Shown piece by piece: positions 39,501 through 48,859 of a DNA stretch of 64,000 bases. The stretch is from Nostoc sp. NIES-3756 (GTDB lineage Bacteria > Cyanobacteriota > Cyanobacteriia > Cyanobacteriales > Nostocaceae), in NCBI RefSeq assembly GCF_001548375.1, contig NZ_AP017295.1, positions 2,824,501-2,888,500 of the forward strand, in the 5' to 3' direction. Position 1 is the first letter of the stretch. Each line of letters begins with the position of its first letter. A program made the position numbers and the translations under genes. Under the pieces are notes generated by a model, which did not search any database, was not told the origin of the DNA, and was given only the letters and a program-made list of their open reading frames with translations.

Positions 39501-40751
39501 CAACTCCAGCAACAAGAAGGGTTATTTACTGAACTAGCACCATGTTCCCAAAATTATATTTATGAACATTTGGAACAAGTGAGAACAAGGTTCGCTAATT
39601 CATTTTTAGTAGATTTAGATTTAATCCAACGCTGTGGTGAAAATTTAGCAGCTATTGTGACTGGTAAACAAGAACCATTAGAGATTTTCAATGAACTGGT
39701 TTACCAAAAAGAAAACAAACCTGCATATTCAGAATCAGCCTTAATTACTTACTACAACTCTATTGTGCGTTCCAGCTTGGAACAGCTAATCAAATCATTA
39801 CCATCATCGGTTCATCTAAGAGTTTTAGAAATCGGTGCGGGTACTGGTGTCACTACACAAGCATTATTACCTGTGTTGCCACCTCAACAAACCAGCTATA
39901 CTTTTACGGATATTGGTAGTGGTTTCCTAACTCAAGCGCAAGAGAAGTTTAAAGACTATCCATTTGTTGAATATCGCTTACTAGACATAGATAAGCCGCC
40001 AACCGAGCAAGGGTTTGAAAAGTACAGCTTTGATATCATCATCGCCACTAATGTTTTACACGCCACTCAGAATATAGATCAAACTCTCCATCATGTACGC
40101 TCTTTATTAGCTTCTGGTGGCTTCCTTTTAGTATGGGAAATAACTCAGCCAAAAATCGACTTTGATATTAGCTGGGGTCTGCTGTTGAAACCATTAGATG
40201 ATAAAAGACGTAGCCCAGGTCAGCCTTTTATTATCCTAGACCAGTGGTTTGAAGCATTACGAAAACAGGATTTTGTTCAAGTTGCGGCTTTTCCTGAAAC
40301 TGAAGCAATTGAACATCAGATTATTATGGCTCAAGCATCTGCATCCGCCGCATTTACCGCAAAATCTAGACAGAAAGAATCAGAAATTATATTACAAACA
40401 AAGCCAGATACTTTTCAGCTAAAAAACTTATCGACAAACTATTCAAGACCTAATTTACCCAATTTTTATGTAGCTCCTCGTAATGAAAATGAGCAAAAAA
40501 TTGCTGCGATTTGGCAAGAATTATTAGGAGTAAAAGAAGTAGGCATCCATGATAACTTTTTTGAATTAGGAGGAGATTCTTTAATAGCTGTGCAAGTGCT
40601 ATCCCGATTACGCAATGCTTTTTCTGTTAAATTAACTGTTGCCAGTTTGTTTGAATCTCCTACAATAGCGGAAATAGTATTTAAGCTAGAACAACAAGTA
40701 GAAACAGATATTAACTTAAGCGCAATTGAGAGAGAAGAAATCGCCATTTAA
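36516..40751 (+). CDS. Type I PKS: KS-AT-cMT-PCP
   Basis: 1411 aa. Ketosynthase about 10-435 with Cys186 in TACSTS and the two His motifs (EAHGTATPLGDPIE, KTNFGHLDTAAG); acyltransferase about 535-830 with GHSIGEY (Ser635) and HAFH, the malonyl-CoA pattern; a helical linker; C-methyltransferase about 1080-1260 (LEIGAGTGVTTQALL); PCP about 1318-1390 (LGGDSLIAVQ). No ketoreductase, dehydratase or enoylreductase, so the beta-ketone should stay. It should extend the Phe intermediate by a malonate unit and C-methylate it. The acidic C-terminus (NLSAIEREEIAI) could dock on the TubC domain of the next NRPS. A heptamer repeat lies in the KS-AT linker. A terminator-like palindrome follows. Confidence 0.93.
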   Translation: MTNLVHDNHEFNNSEIAIIAVAGRFPGAKDIESFWQNIRDGVESISWLTDEELINSGVSVDLLNNPSYVKASGVLEDIELFDANFFAYSAKEAELIDPQQRLFLELAWEAVEKAGYDPQTYNGLIGVYSGVGMNRYFLNNIFSNHQSLPTFDPVQLGISNDKDFLPTRVAYKLDLTGPAVNVQTACSTSLVAVHVACQSLLNGECDIALAGGVTLCIPQKIGYLHQEGMILSPDGHCRTFDAKAQGTIAGSGAGIVVLKRLQDAISDRDYIHAIIKGSAINNDGATKVGYTAPSVSGQAAVIGEAQAIAGVDAETISYIEAHGTATPLGDPIEIAALTQAFNQTTDKKGFCAIGSVKTNFGHLDTAAGVAGLIKTVLALQHKMLPPSLHFETPNPKIDFANSPFYVNITLKEWKTHNIPRRAGVSSFGMGGTNAHVILEETNQVKSQKSKFKSDYLLCLSAKTASALEKATVNLATHLKEHPELNLGDVTYTLNSGRRGFNYRRMLVCRDLDDAVNGLSDLAAQQVFTNYTEITERPVVFMFPGQGSQYVNMAREIYETEAVFQEQVDYCSEFLKPLLGLDLRHLLYPSDEKIEEASKQLQQTAIAQPAIFVIEYALAKLWQSWGVEPQAAIGHSIGEYVAATLAEVFSLEDALSLVAARGQLMQQLPTGAMLSVPLSADNIQSLLGSELSIAAINQPSQCVVSGSIAAIDTLQNQLAAQGIESRRLHTSHAFHSPMMESILEAFTERVKKVTLNPPKLPYISNLTGNWITTSQATNSDYYAQHLRSTVLFASGVEKLLAKPEQVLLEVGAGHTLATLAKRHPNKAVAQTVLTSVRHPQEKQSDIHVLFNTFGQLWLAGVKVDWFGFYSQDEYYHIPLPTYPFEHQRYWIDPPQKTAWANSQIPTTSQLWTLLTQAGQKQASVRNAELDELTYQDNKQWLDGLCTAYINSAFQQLGAFSNSENKYSLDNLLEKYDISPRYEQLFSRWLQILVEQEQLQQQEGLFTELAPCSQNYIYEHLEQVRTRFANSFLVDLDLIQRCGENLAAIVTGKQEPLEIFNELVYQKENKPAYSESALITYYNSIVRSSLEQLIKSLPSSVHLRVLEIGAGTGVTTQALLPVLPPQQTSYTFTDIGSGFLTQAQEKFKDYPFVEYRLLDIDKPPTEQGFEKYSFDIIIATNVLHATQNIDQTLHHVRSLLASGGFLLVWEITQPKIDFDISWGLLLKPLDDKRRSPGQPFIILDQWFEALRKQDFVQVAAFPETEAIEHQIIMAQASASAAFTAKSRQKESEIILQTKPDTFQLKNLSTNYSRPNLPNFYVAPRNENEQKIAAIWQELLGVKEVGIHDNFFELGGDSLIAVQVLSRLRNAFSVKLTVASLFESPTIAEIVFKLEQQVETDINLSAIEREEIAI
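37844..37871 (+). repeat. AGTCAAA heptamers in KS-AT linker
   Basis: Three AGTCAAA units and an ATTCAAA variant in frame, encoding VKSQKSKFKS just after the KS domain. A tolerated insertion in a flexible linker. Confidence 0.85.
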
Positions 40752-40832
40752 AGGCAATAACTTATATCTTGCACCAAGTGATTTAGTAGTTCAGGCGCAG
40801 AACCTAGAACAGGAACTCAGTAACACTAGAAG

Positions 40833-40907
40833 AACCTCCCCCAACCCCTCTCCGCTTCCGAGAGGAGAGTTGAACTACCCCCTTCTCTACTAGGAAAGGA
40901 GGTTTTT
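40833..40907 (+). terminator. Terminator-like palindrome after the PKS gene
   Basis: AACCTCC at 40833-40839 pairs with GGAGGTT at 40898-40904, followed by T residues, with an inner CTCTCC/GGAGAG stem at about 40848-40869. It is a dispersed type of palindrome but sits where the first operon should end, 80 bases past the PKS stop. Confidence 0.55.
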
Positions 40908-40971
40908 AATTACTGATTCAATGCTCTAGTACCATACAAGTTAGTAATTATTCACTAGATATAACGACTTC

Positions 40972-41102
40972 TTAACTGTCTTAACTGTCTTAACTGTCCT
41001 CTTTACTGCTGTCTTAACTGTCTTAACTGGCATTGCATTTTATTGATGAAAATGGGATCATCTGTCTACTGATAATTTAAAAAAGCAAACAAACAAGTAA
41101 AT
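40972..41102 (+). promoter_or_regulatory. Five-copy TTAACTGTC element, upstream of final NRPS
   Basis: Nonamers at 40972, 40981 and 40990, a 15-bp gap (40999-41013), then 41014 and 41023 (last copy TTAACTGGC). Number, gap length and following bases (ATTGCATTTTATTGA ... GTAAATT) repeat the layout at 22240. It begins 280 bases before the GTG start of the last NRPS gene and marks it as a separate, probably co-regulated unit. The rest of 40752-41251 holds no gene. Confidence 0.7.
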
Positions 41103-41251
41103 TTTATAAAAAAATATTAGTAATAATTGCAATTGCTAAACTGACTGTCTAGCAATTAAATTAACGGGCAATAGAGATAAAAAATTGTAACTTAAATAAC
41201 AAAAACATTTGATTAGGAATAAAGAATTAGGTGATTGGAGGCAATTTTTCT

Positions 41252-44200
41252 GTGAACATTGAGCAATTGGTAGCTGACCTTCGTAAGCAGGGTGTGAAGT
41301 TGTGGGTGGAAGGTGAGCAGTTGCGTGTTAATGCTCCTAAGGGAGTGTTGACGATAGAGACTCGTAACTTATTAGCTCAAAGTAAATCAGAACTTCTCTT
41401 GTTTTTGCAAGAAAAAAATGCCGCTACCAATACAGATATTCCTCTGAGCAAAGCCAAACGTCCTGAGAATTTACCTCTATCTTTTGCCCAAGAACGACTT
41501 TGGTTATTAAACCAATTAGAACCAGATAGTCCCTTCTATAACGAACAAACATCTGTAAAATTTTATGGTCAGTTAAACATCGTGGCACTAGAGCAAAGCC
41601 TCAATAAAATTATTGCCCGCCACGAAGTTTTACGTACCAACTTCCGCACCATCAACGAACAGCCAGTCCAAGTAATTGCTGATAAATTAAGTCTCACTTT
41701 ACCAGTAATAGACCTAACAAAATTACCTGAAAGTGAAAGAGAAATTGCTTGTCAACAAATAGCTAACACAGAAGCTAATTGCTTGTTTGACCTTGGTGAT
41801 TCTCCTCTAATTCGAGCTTGTGTAGTGAAAATCCAAGAGGCAGAACACGCTTTTATCCTAACAGTACACCACATTATTGTGGATGGTTGGTCAACAGGTA
41901 TATTGATGCGTGAGTTAGCAACTGTTTACTCAGCCCTCTGCAATAATTTGCCGCCAGAGCTACCAAAGCTACCAATTCAGTATGCTGACTATGCAATTTG
42001 GCAACGCCAATATTTGCAAAAAGATGTCCTGCAAAGGCAGCTTGATTACTGGAAGCAACAACTCAAAAATGCTCCAACTTTGCTGGAATTACCTACAGAC
42101 AGACCAAGACCAGCCATTCAAACTTATCGCGGCGCAGTTCAATATGTCCAATTATCAAACGAACTGAGTCAGGCACTAAGCGACTTGAGTAGGCAAGAGG
42201 GAGCCAGCCTATTCATGACGCTGTTTACCGCTTATGTCACCTTGCTTTATCGTTATACAGGCTCCGATGACATTGTAGTGGGTACACCTATTGCTAACCG
42301 CGATCGCTTGGAAATAGAAGGATTAATTGGCTTTTTTGTCAATACTTTAGTATTACGCACCGATTTGTCAGGCAATCCCAGTTTTCAGGAATTGCTGGGT
42401 CTAGTACGACAACGCATATTGCAAGCTTATGCTCATGCAGACTTGCCTTTTGATGAGTTGGTCAAAGCATTGCAGCCACAACGCGACCTCAGCTATACAC
42501 CTTTATTTCAGGTGTTGTTTGTCCTCCAGAATGCGCCCATATCTGAAGTAGAGCTTACTGGCTTAACTATCAGTCTTTTGCCAACTCAAAGCACAGTTGC
42601 CAAGTTTGATTTAACTTTATCATTGCAGAATACTGCCAGTGGATTGTTAAGTATGTGGCAATACAACGCTGACCTATTTGATGCAGCCACTATCGAGCGC
42701 ATGAGTAGGCATTTTGTCACATTGCTTGAAGGCATTATTACTAACCCCAAAGAGCAGATTTCACAATTACCTTTGCTGAGTGAAGTTGAGCAACAGCAGT
42801 TATTAGTTGAGTGGAACAACACTCAAGTAGCCTATCCGCAGGATAAGTGTATTCATCAGTTGTTTGAGGAGCAGGTTCGGCGCACACCGGATGCTGTGGC
42901 GGTTGTGTTTGACAATCAACAACTCACTTACCATCAGTTAAATTGTCGCGCTAATGGGTTGGCTCATTACTTGCGCTCATTGGGTGTAAAACCAGATACG
43001 CTCGTAGGTATTTGTGTAGAGCGCTCATTAGAAATGGTGGTGGGACTACTTGGTATTCTTAAAGCTGGTGGTGCATATCTGCCACTTGATCCTGAGTATC
43101 CACCTGAGCGTTTGAGCCTTATGCTAGAAGATGCTCAAGTTTCAGTACTGCTGACTCAACAAAAACTGATTGAAAGACTTCCCCAGCATCAAGCAAAACT
43201 GATTTTTTTAGATGAAATCTGGTCACAAATTGCCCAAAATAATCAAGATAACCCAAATATTGGAGTTAGAGCTTTTCATCTAGCGAATGTGATTTACACT
43301 TCAGGATCTACAGGTAGACCAAAAGGTGTGATGGTTGAGCATAGAGGACTTTGCAACTTAGCTCAAGCTCAAATTCAAACTTTTGGCTTGACTTCAGATA
43401 GTCGCGTTCTCCAGTTTGCTTCCTTCAGTTTTGATGCTTCAATTTGGGAAATCGTCATGGCTTTTGGCTCAGGTGGAACGCTGTATCTGGGAACAAAAGA
43501 CTCGCTATTGCCAGGAAAGCCACTAATTGAGCGATTACGTGATGATTCTATTACCCATATCACCCTACCACCATCGGCGTTAGCAGTGATGCCACAAGAG
43601 GAACTGCCAGCACTGCAAACAATCATTGTCGCGGGAGAAGCTTGCCCTGCTGAGTTAATCAAGCAATGGTCTGTGGAGAGAAACTTCTTCAACGCCTACG
43701 GGCCAACGGAAGCTACTGTGTGTGCAACGATCGCAAAATACAATGACGACGAGAAAATATCGATTGGTAAGGCGATCGCTAATACCCAACTTTACATCTT
43801 AGACAAAAATTTACAACCAGTGCCTGTAGGTATACCAGGAGAGTTGCACATCGGGGGTGTAGGGTTAGCCAGAGGCTACCTCAACCGCCCTGAACTAACG
43901 CAGGAAAGATTTATTAATAATTCCTTCGGTTCTGGTTGTCTCTACAAAACAGGAGACTTGGCGCGTTATTTACCTGATGGCAATATTGAATACATAGGAC
44001 GAATTGACAACCAAGTAAAAATTCGGGGATTCCGAATGGAGTTGGGCGAAATCGAAACAGTCCTAAGCCAACATAAAGATGTACAAGCATCTTGTGTCAT
44101 TGCCCGTGAAGACAGCCCAGGTGATAAACGCTTAGTTGCATATATAGTTCCGCATCAGCACTGTACAAACATACTCAATCAACTGCGTGACTTCCTAAAG

Positions 44201-47200
44201 GCAAAACTTCCAGAGTACATGGTTCCAAATGCGATCGTTATTCTAGATTCTCTGCCACTCACTCCTAACGGAAAAATAGACCGTCGCGCTTTACCCGCAC
44301 CGGATTTACAAAGCAAATTATCAGATAAATACGTTGCCCCACGCACTCCTATTGAAGAAATGCTGGCGCAAATTTGGGCGCAAATCCTCAAACTAGAGCA
44401 AGTGGGCATACATGATAACTTCTTTGAACTGGGGGGACATTCGCTGTTAGCAACGCAATTGCTTTCACGTATCCGCAGCATTTTTAAAGTGGAAGTACCA
44501 TTGCGTGACTTGTTTGCTAGAGCTACAGTTGCCGCATTAGCGCAATCGATTGGGCAGTTGCAGCAACAAGAATTAGAACTTTCTACACCACCCATTTTAA
44601 GACGGGTTAACAATACACAATTACCACTTTCTTATGCTCAACAACGTTTGTGGTTTCTAGACCAGTTACAGTCTTTGGGTGGCACATATAATATGCCCCT
44701 AGCTTTGCGTTTAGTAGGAACTCTCAATCAAACAGCCTTAGAACAAAGCTTACAAGAAATTATCCAGCGTCACGAAGTATTACGCACCAACTTCATTAGC
44801 GTTGATGGGCAACCAATTCAAGTTATTAGGGAGCAGGAAATAGAATGCAGGGGGCAGGGAGCAGGGCGCAGGGCGCAGGGAATACTATCGATTTTTGACT
44901 TGCAACATCTACCGACAACCGAAAAAGAAATTGCTTTGCAGCAATTAGTGCAAACACAAGCACAACAACCTTTTGACTTGGCAAATGAACCATTAGTCAG
45001 AGCAACGTTAGTTGTACTGTCCCAGACAGAACACGCTTTGTTAGTGTTTATACATCACATTGTCTCTGATGGTTGGTCAATGGGTGTGTTTATTCAAGAA
45101 TTAGCAGCTTTATACAATGCTTATTCTCAAGGTCAGCCGTCTCTACGAGACGCTACGCGTAGCTTGCTTCCCCAAAGGGGTACACCGTTAGCACCATTGC
45201 CAATTCAGTATGCAGATTTCGCAATTTGGCAGCGACAGTGGTTGCAAGGGGATGTACTGCAAAATCAACTCTCGTACTGGCAACAACAACTAAAAGACGC
45301 ACCCACTTTATTATCGCTACCCACTGACCGACCTAGAGGGGCTGTGCAAACTTACCAAGGAGCTTATCAAGAGTTGGCACTTTCAAAAGAGCTAAGTCTC
45401 GCTCTGAAACAATTGAGCCAAAAAGAAAGTGTCACCTTGTTTATGACGCTGTTAGCAGCATTTCAAATATTGCTCTGGCGTTATAGTGGACAGGATGATA
45501 TTTGCATAGGTACACCGATCGCTAATCGCAACCGTGCAGAAATTGAATCACTAATTGGCTTTTTTATCAATACCCTGGTGTTGCGTACTCGCTTGGATGG
45601 TAATCCTAGTTTTAGGGAGTTATTATCACAGGTGCGAGAAGTAGCTTTGGGTGCTTATGCTCATCAAGATTTGCCTTTTGAAATGTTGGTGGAAGCGTTA
45701 CAGCCAGAACGGAATCTCAGCCATAACCCAATTTTTCAGGTGTGGTTTAATTTACAGAACTTGGCACAAAACGAACTAGAACTTTTTGGGCTGTCTGTAG
45801 AACCTATATTGGTTTCAGAAGCGGCTTCTAAGTTTGACTTAAGCTTGTATGTTACAGAACAAGAACAAGGCACAACGCTGCAACTGCTTTATAATTCTGA
45901 CTTATTTAGTTCAGAACGAATGGTGGAAATGTTGCAACAGTACCATCATTTGCTCAATCAAATTGTTGTCGAGCCTGATAGAGCGATTGCTTCTTATTCT
46001 CTTGTCACACTACAAGCCCATCTGTTGCTACCAGATCCCACAACAGCTATACCACAGCCAGAATACGAATTAGTCACAAAAACCTTTACCTCTTGGGTAA
46101 ATACCAACCCAGAACTCTCAGCAGTGCGTCAAGGCGATCGCACTTGGAACTATGGCGAATTAGGCAATAAATCTCACACTTTAGCTAGGGTGATGCTAAG
46201 TCACGGTATCACAAAGGGTGATGTCGTAGCTGTGTATGGAACTCCTAGTTTTGGTTTGATTGCTAGTGCGATCGCTGTTCTGTTGAGTGGTGGAGTATTA
46301 CTTACCCTTGATCCGCAACTTCCTGAAGAACGGCAACAGCTAATGCTTCAACAAGCACAAGCTAAATACTTACTCTACATCGACAATCAGCACCAAGAAG
46401 ACCAGGAAACATGGCAGCCATTAACTGTTATATATGTCAATAAAGATACAGGATTAGCTACAAATTCTTTAGAAAGCAGTCATATAACACCTTTACCAGA
46501 AATCTCTGGTGATGATGCAGCCTATATTTTCTTTACTTCTGGTACGACTGGCGTTCCTAAAGGAGTGTTGGGGTGTCACAAAGGGTTAGCACATTTTATC
46601 AGCTGGCAAAGACAAACCTTTGGAATTAATCAACAAGACCGTATTGCCCAATTAACAGGACTTTCTTTTGATGTCGTCCTCAGAGATATCTTCTTGCCCT
46701 TGACTAGTGGTGCAACCTTATGTCTACCAGCCCCAGAGGATAAGTTAGAACCGACGAAAATTTTACGTTACTTAGAACGCGAGCAGATTTCTGTTCTCCA
46801 TACAGTTCCTTCCTTAGCGCAATCATGGTTAGCTGATGTACCAAAAGAAGTTTCTCTGCATAACTTACGCTGGTTATTCTTAGCCGGAGAACCTCTGAAG
46901 GAGACGCTTGTACTGCAATGGCGAGATGCTTTTCCCCAGGCTGGTGAAATCGTTAATCTATATGGGCCGACAGAGACAACTTTAGCGAAGTGTTATTACC
47001 AAGTACCCAGCGAACCCAGACCAGGGGTGCAACCAGTCGGACAAACACTTCCAGAAACTCAAGCTTTAGTTTTGGGGGCAAATCAGCAGCTGTGCGGTAT
47101 TGGGGAACCGGGCGAGATTGTTTTACGGACTCCATTTCGCAGTTTGGGCTACATTAACGCCACCCAAGAAATGCGATCTCGGTTTGTCACTAACCATTTT

Positions 47201-48772
47201 GGCAATGATGCTGGAGATTTGCTGTATTATACAGGCGATCGCGGTCGCTATATTCCAAATGGCACTCTAGAAATTCTCGGTCGCCAAGATCATCAAGTCA
47301 AGATTCGCGGTGTACGCATTGAACTTGGAGAAATTGAGGCAGTATTAGCACAACACCCATCTGTGCATCAGACTATCGTAACTGCATCTGAAGAACGCTT
47401 AGTCGCTTACATCATTCCCACCCAGGAATCAGCACCTACCATTCGTGAGATTCGCCGCTTCCTCTCTGCGAAGTTGCCACAGTACATGGTTCCTTCTAGT
47501 TTTGTATTCCTTGATAAGTTGCCACTAACAACCAACGGCAAAGTAGACCGCCGCGCTTTGCCTACACCTGCTAACGTTAATAATTTAGACACATTTGTCG
47601 AACCCCGGAACCAATTAGAACTGCAACTAGTACAAATTTGGTCAAAAATTCTCAAAGTTGGCAAAGTGGGAGTACAAGACAACTTTTTTGACCTTGGCGG
47701 ACATTCGCTTTTAGCTCCTTACTTAATGGCTCAAATCAAGCAGCAGTTTGGTAAAGATGTAAGTTTAACCAGCCTCTTTCAAAATCCAACAATTGAACAG
47801 TTGGCGACAATTTTACAAATAGACTCGGATGATTCAAATTCGTCTTGTCTAATTCCAATTCAACCAAACGGTTCCAAGATACCCTTCTTTTGTCTTCCCG
47901 GTGCGGGTGGTGAACCTTTCTACTTGTATCATTTAGGGCGTTATTTAAGAGAAGACCAACCTTTATACAGTTTTCAAGCCAACAATCTAGATGTAGTAGA
48001 GCCAACCACCCGAATTAAGGAAATGGCTAGTCATTATATTCAAGCAATGCAGACTGTTCAGCCGCAAGGGCCGTACTTGTTGGGAGGGCATTCTTTAGGA
48101 AGTATCGTGGCTTTTGAAATGGCGACTCAGCTGGTTCATCAAGGACATCAAGTTGCCCTACTTGCCATGATTGATATGTCAGCGCCAACTTCTCAAGATA
48201 AACAAACAAGGATTGAGCGTCTTGATTGGGATCATGCTAGGTGGTTGATTGAGGCGATTAAAGCAGTAGAAGTTTCTCTATCTACGAATATAGATATTTC
48301 TTACGATACCCTGCGATCGCTATCTGTAGAAGAACAACTAAAACAAGTTTTACAGCATTTCAAAATGGTGAATATGTTGCCTCCTAATGCTGAAATTACG
48401 CAGTTAAAAAACATCGTGCAAGCTTTAAAAGCAAACTCTCTATCTCTTATTAACTATGTACCACAACATACCTATCCTGGACGAATTACGCTTATACGTG
48501 CCAGCGAGATTCCTTTAGAACGCATGAATAGCAAGTTATCTGAGATTTCACGAAATTCAGCTATGGGCTGGGAGGAGTATTCTTGCGAACCAGTAGATGT
48601 GCATTTTGTTCCAGGTAATCATGTCACGATGATGGCTGAACCCCACGTTCAGGTTTTATCCAAACGCTTAAAAGGTTGCATTCAGCAAGCCCTAGGTAGG
48701 CAAGGGGGCAGTGGTTTGACTTCGCTCACCAACCAGGGGGCAGGGGGAAAGAGAAATATATTATCTCAGTAA
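41252..48772 (+). CDS. NRPS: TubC-C-A(Phe)-PCP-C-A(unknown)-PCP-TE
   Basis: 2506 aa from GTG at 41252, chosen because GGAGG lies 10 bases upstream; a GTG at 41231 has no such site. TubC docking 1-55; C1 about 75-510; A1 about 530-1010 reading DAWTIAAVCK (Phe); PCP1 about 1035-1100; C2 about 1115-1570; A2 about 1590-2100; PCP2 about 2120-2190; thioesterase about 2210-2460 with GGHSLGS (Ser2281) and a late catalytic His in VPGNHVTMM. A2 residues read D, V, R, H, F, A, L, L, A, which I cannot assign, and its sequence style (FDVVLRDIFLPLTSGATLCL) differs from the other three. Repeats are inserted in C2 and at the C-terminus. The TE ends the assembly line by hydrolysis or cyclisation. Confidence 0.92.
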   Translation: MNIEQLVADLRKQGVKLWVEGEQLRVNAPKGVLTIETRNLLAQSKSELLLFLQEKNAATNTDIPLSKAKRPENLPLSFAQERLWLLNQLEPDSPFYNEQTSVKFYGQLNIVALEQSLNKIIARHEVLRTNFRTINEQPVQVIADKLSLTLPVIDLTKLPESEREIACQQIANTEANCLFDLGDSPLIRACVVKIQEAEHAFILTVHHIIVDGWSTGILMRELATVYSALCNNLPPELPKLPIQYADYAIWQRQYLQKDVLQRQLDYWKQQLKNAPTLLELPTDRPRPAIQTYRGAVQYVQLSNELSQALSDLSRQEGASLFMTLFTAYVTLLYRYTGSDDIVVGTPIANRDRLEIEGLIGFFVNTLVLRTDLSGNPSFQELLGLVRQRILQAYAHADLPFDELVKALQPQRDLSYTPLFQVLFVLQNAPISEVELTGLTISLLPTQSTVAKFDLTLSLQNTASGLLSMWQYNADLFDAATIERMSRHFVTLLEGIITNPKEQISQLPLLSEVEQQQLLVEWNNTQVAYPQDKCIHQLFEEQVRRTPDAVAVVFDNQQLTYHQLNCRANGLAHYLRSLGVKPDTLVGICVERSLEMVVGLLGILKAGGAYLPLDPEYPPERLSLMLEDAQVSVLLTQQKLIERLPQHQAKLIFLDEIWSQIAQNNQDNPNIGVRAFHLANVIYTSGSTGRPKGVMVEHRGLCNLAQAQIQTFGLTSDSRVLQFASFSFDASIWEIVMAFGSGGTLYLGTKDSLLPGKPLIERLRDDSITHITLPPSALAVMPQEELPALQTIIVAGEACPAELIKQWSVERNFFNAYGPTEATVCATIAKYNDDEKISIGKAIANTQLYILDKNLQPVPVGIPGELHIGGVGLARGYLNRPELTQERFINNSFGSGCLYKTGDLARYLPDGNIEYIGRIDNQVKIRGFRMELGEIETVLSQHKDVQASCVIAREDSPGDKRLVAYIVPHQHCTNILNQLRDFLKAKLPEYMVPNAIVILDSLPLTPNGKIDRRALPAPDLQSKLSDKYVAPRTPIEEMLAQIWAQILKLEQVGIHDNFFELGGHSLLATQLLSRIRSIFKVEVPLRDLFARATVAALAQSIGQLQQQELELSTPPILRRVNNTQLPLSYAQQRLWFLDQLQSLGGTYNMPLALRLVGTLNQTALEQSLQEIIQRHEVLRTNFISVDGQPIQVIREQEIECRGQGAGRRAQGILSIFDLQHLPTTEKEIALQQLVQTQAQQPFDLANEPLVRATLVVLSQTEHALLVFIHHIVSDGWSMGVFIQELAALYNAYSQGQPSLRDATRSLLPQRGTPLAPLPIQYADFAIWQRQWLQGDVLQNQLSYWQQQLKDAPTLLSLPTDRPRGAVQTYQGAYQELALSKELSLALKQLSQKESVTLFMTLLAAFQILLWRYSGQDDICIGTPIANRNRAEIESLIGFFINTLVLRTRLDGNPSFRELLSQVREVALGAYAHQDLPFEMLVEALQPERNLSHNPIFQVWFNLQNLAQNELELFGLSVEPILVSEAASKFDLSLYVTEQEQGTTLQLLYNSDLFSSERMVEMLQQYHHLLNQIVVEPDRAIASYSLVTLQAHLLLPDPTTAIPQPEYELVTKTFTSWVNTNPELSAVRQGDRTWNYGELGNKSHTLARVMLSHGITKGDVVAVYGTPSFGLIASAIAVLLSGGVLLTLDPQLPEERQQLMLQQAQAKYLLYIDNQHQEDQETWQPLTVIYVNKDTGLATNSLESSHITPLPEISGDDAAYIFFTSGTTGVPKGVLGCHKGLAHFISWQRQTFGINQQDRIAQLTGLSFDVVLRDIFLPLTSGATLCLPAPEDKLEPTKILRYLEREQISVLHTVPSLAQSWLADVPKEVSLHNLRWLFLAGEPLKETLVLQWRDAFPQAGEIVNLYGPTETTLAKCYYQVPSEPRPGVQPVGQTLPETQALVLGANQQLCGIGEPGEIVLRTPFRSLGYINATQEMRSRFVTNHFGNDAGDLLYYTGDRGRYIPNGTLEILGRQDHQVKIRGVRIELGEIEAVLAQHPSVHQTIVTASEERLVAYIIPTQESAPTIREIRRFLSAKLPQYMVPSSFVFLDKLPLTTNGKVDRRALPTPANVNNLDTFVEPRNQLELQLVQIWSKILKVGKVGVQDNFFDLGGHSLLAPYLMAQIKQQFGKDVSLTSLFQNPTIEQLATILQIDSDDSNSSCLIPIQPNGSKIPFFCLPGAGGEPFYLYHLGRYLREDQPLYSFQANNLDVVEPTTRIKEMASHYIQAMQTVQPQGPYLLGGHSLGSIVAFEMATQLVHQGHQVALLAMIDMSAPTSQDKQTRIERLDWDHARWLIEAIKAVEVSLSTNIDISYDTLRSLSVEEQLKQVLQHFKMVNMLPPNAEITQLKNIVQALKANSLSLINYVPQHTYPGRITLIRASEIPLERMNSKLSEISRNSAMGWEEYSCEPVDVHFVPGNHVTMMAEPHVQVLSKRLKGCIQQALGRQGGSGLTSLTNQGAGGKRNILSQ
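44836..44880 (+). repeat. GCAGGGC/GCAGGGG-type insertion in C-domain loop
   Basis: G-rich heptamer-like units encode ECRGQGAGRRAQG between VIREQEI and ILSIFDLQ in the second C domain of the last NRPS. It is the same loop that carries insertions in both C domains of the bimodular NRPS. Confidence 0.8.
45137..45186 (+). repeat. Dispersed repeat in C-domain loop
   Basis: Contains CTACGAGACGCTACGCGTAG and CCCCAAAGGGG, encoding SLRDATRSLLPQRG inside YSQGQ...TPLAPLPIQ of the same C domain. The sibling domains read YSQGxxSPLAPLPIQ without it. Confidence 0.8.
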
Positions 48773-48859
48773 ATTAGGTAATTTATTTCTTGGAAGTCCA
48801 CAAGCAAATGAATATTAGTAGGAATTGAAACTAGAAATTTAAACGGAAGGAACTGTATT

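Noticed and set aside
41231..41251. GTG at 41231 as start of the last NRPS
   Set aside because: GGAGG lies between this GTG and the one at 41252, which therefore fits better.
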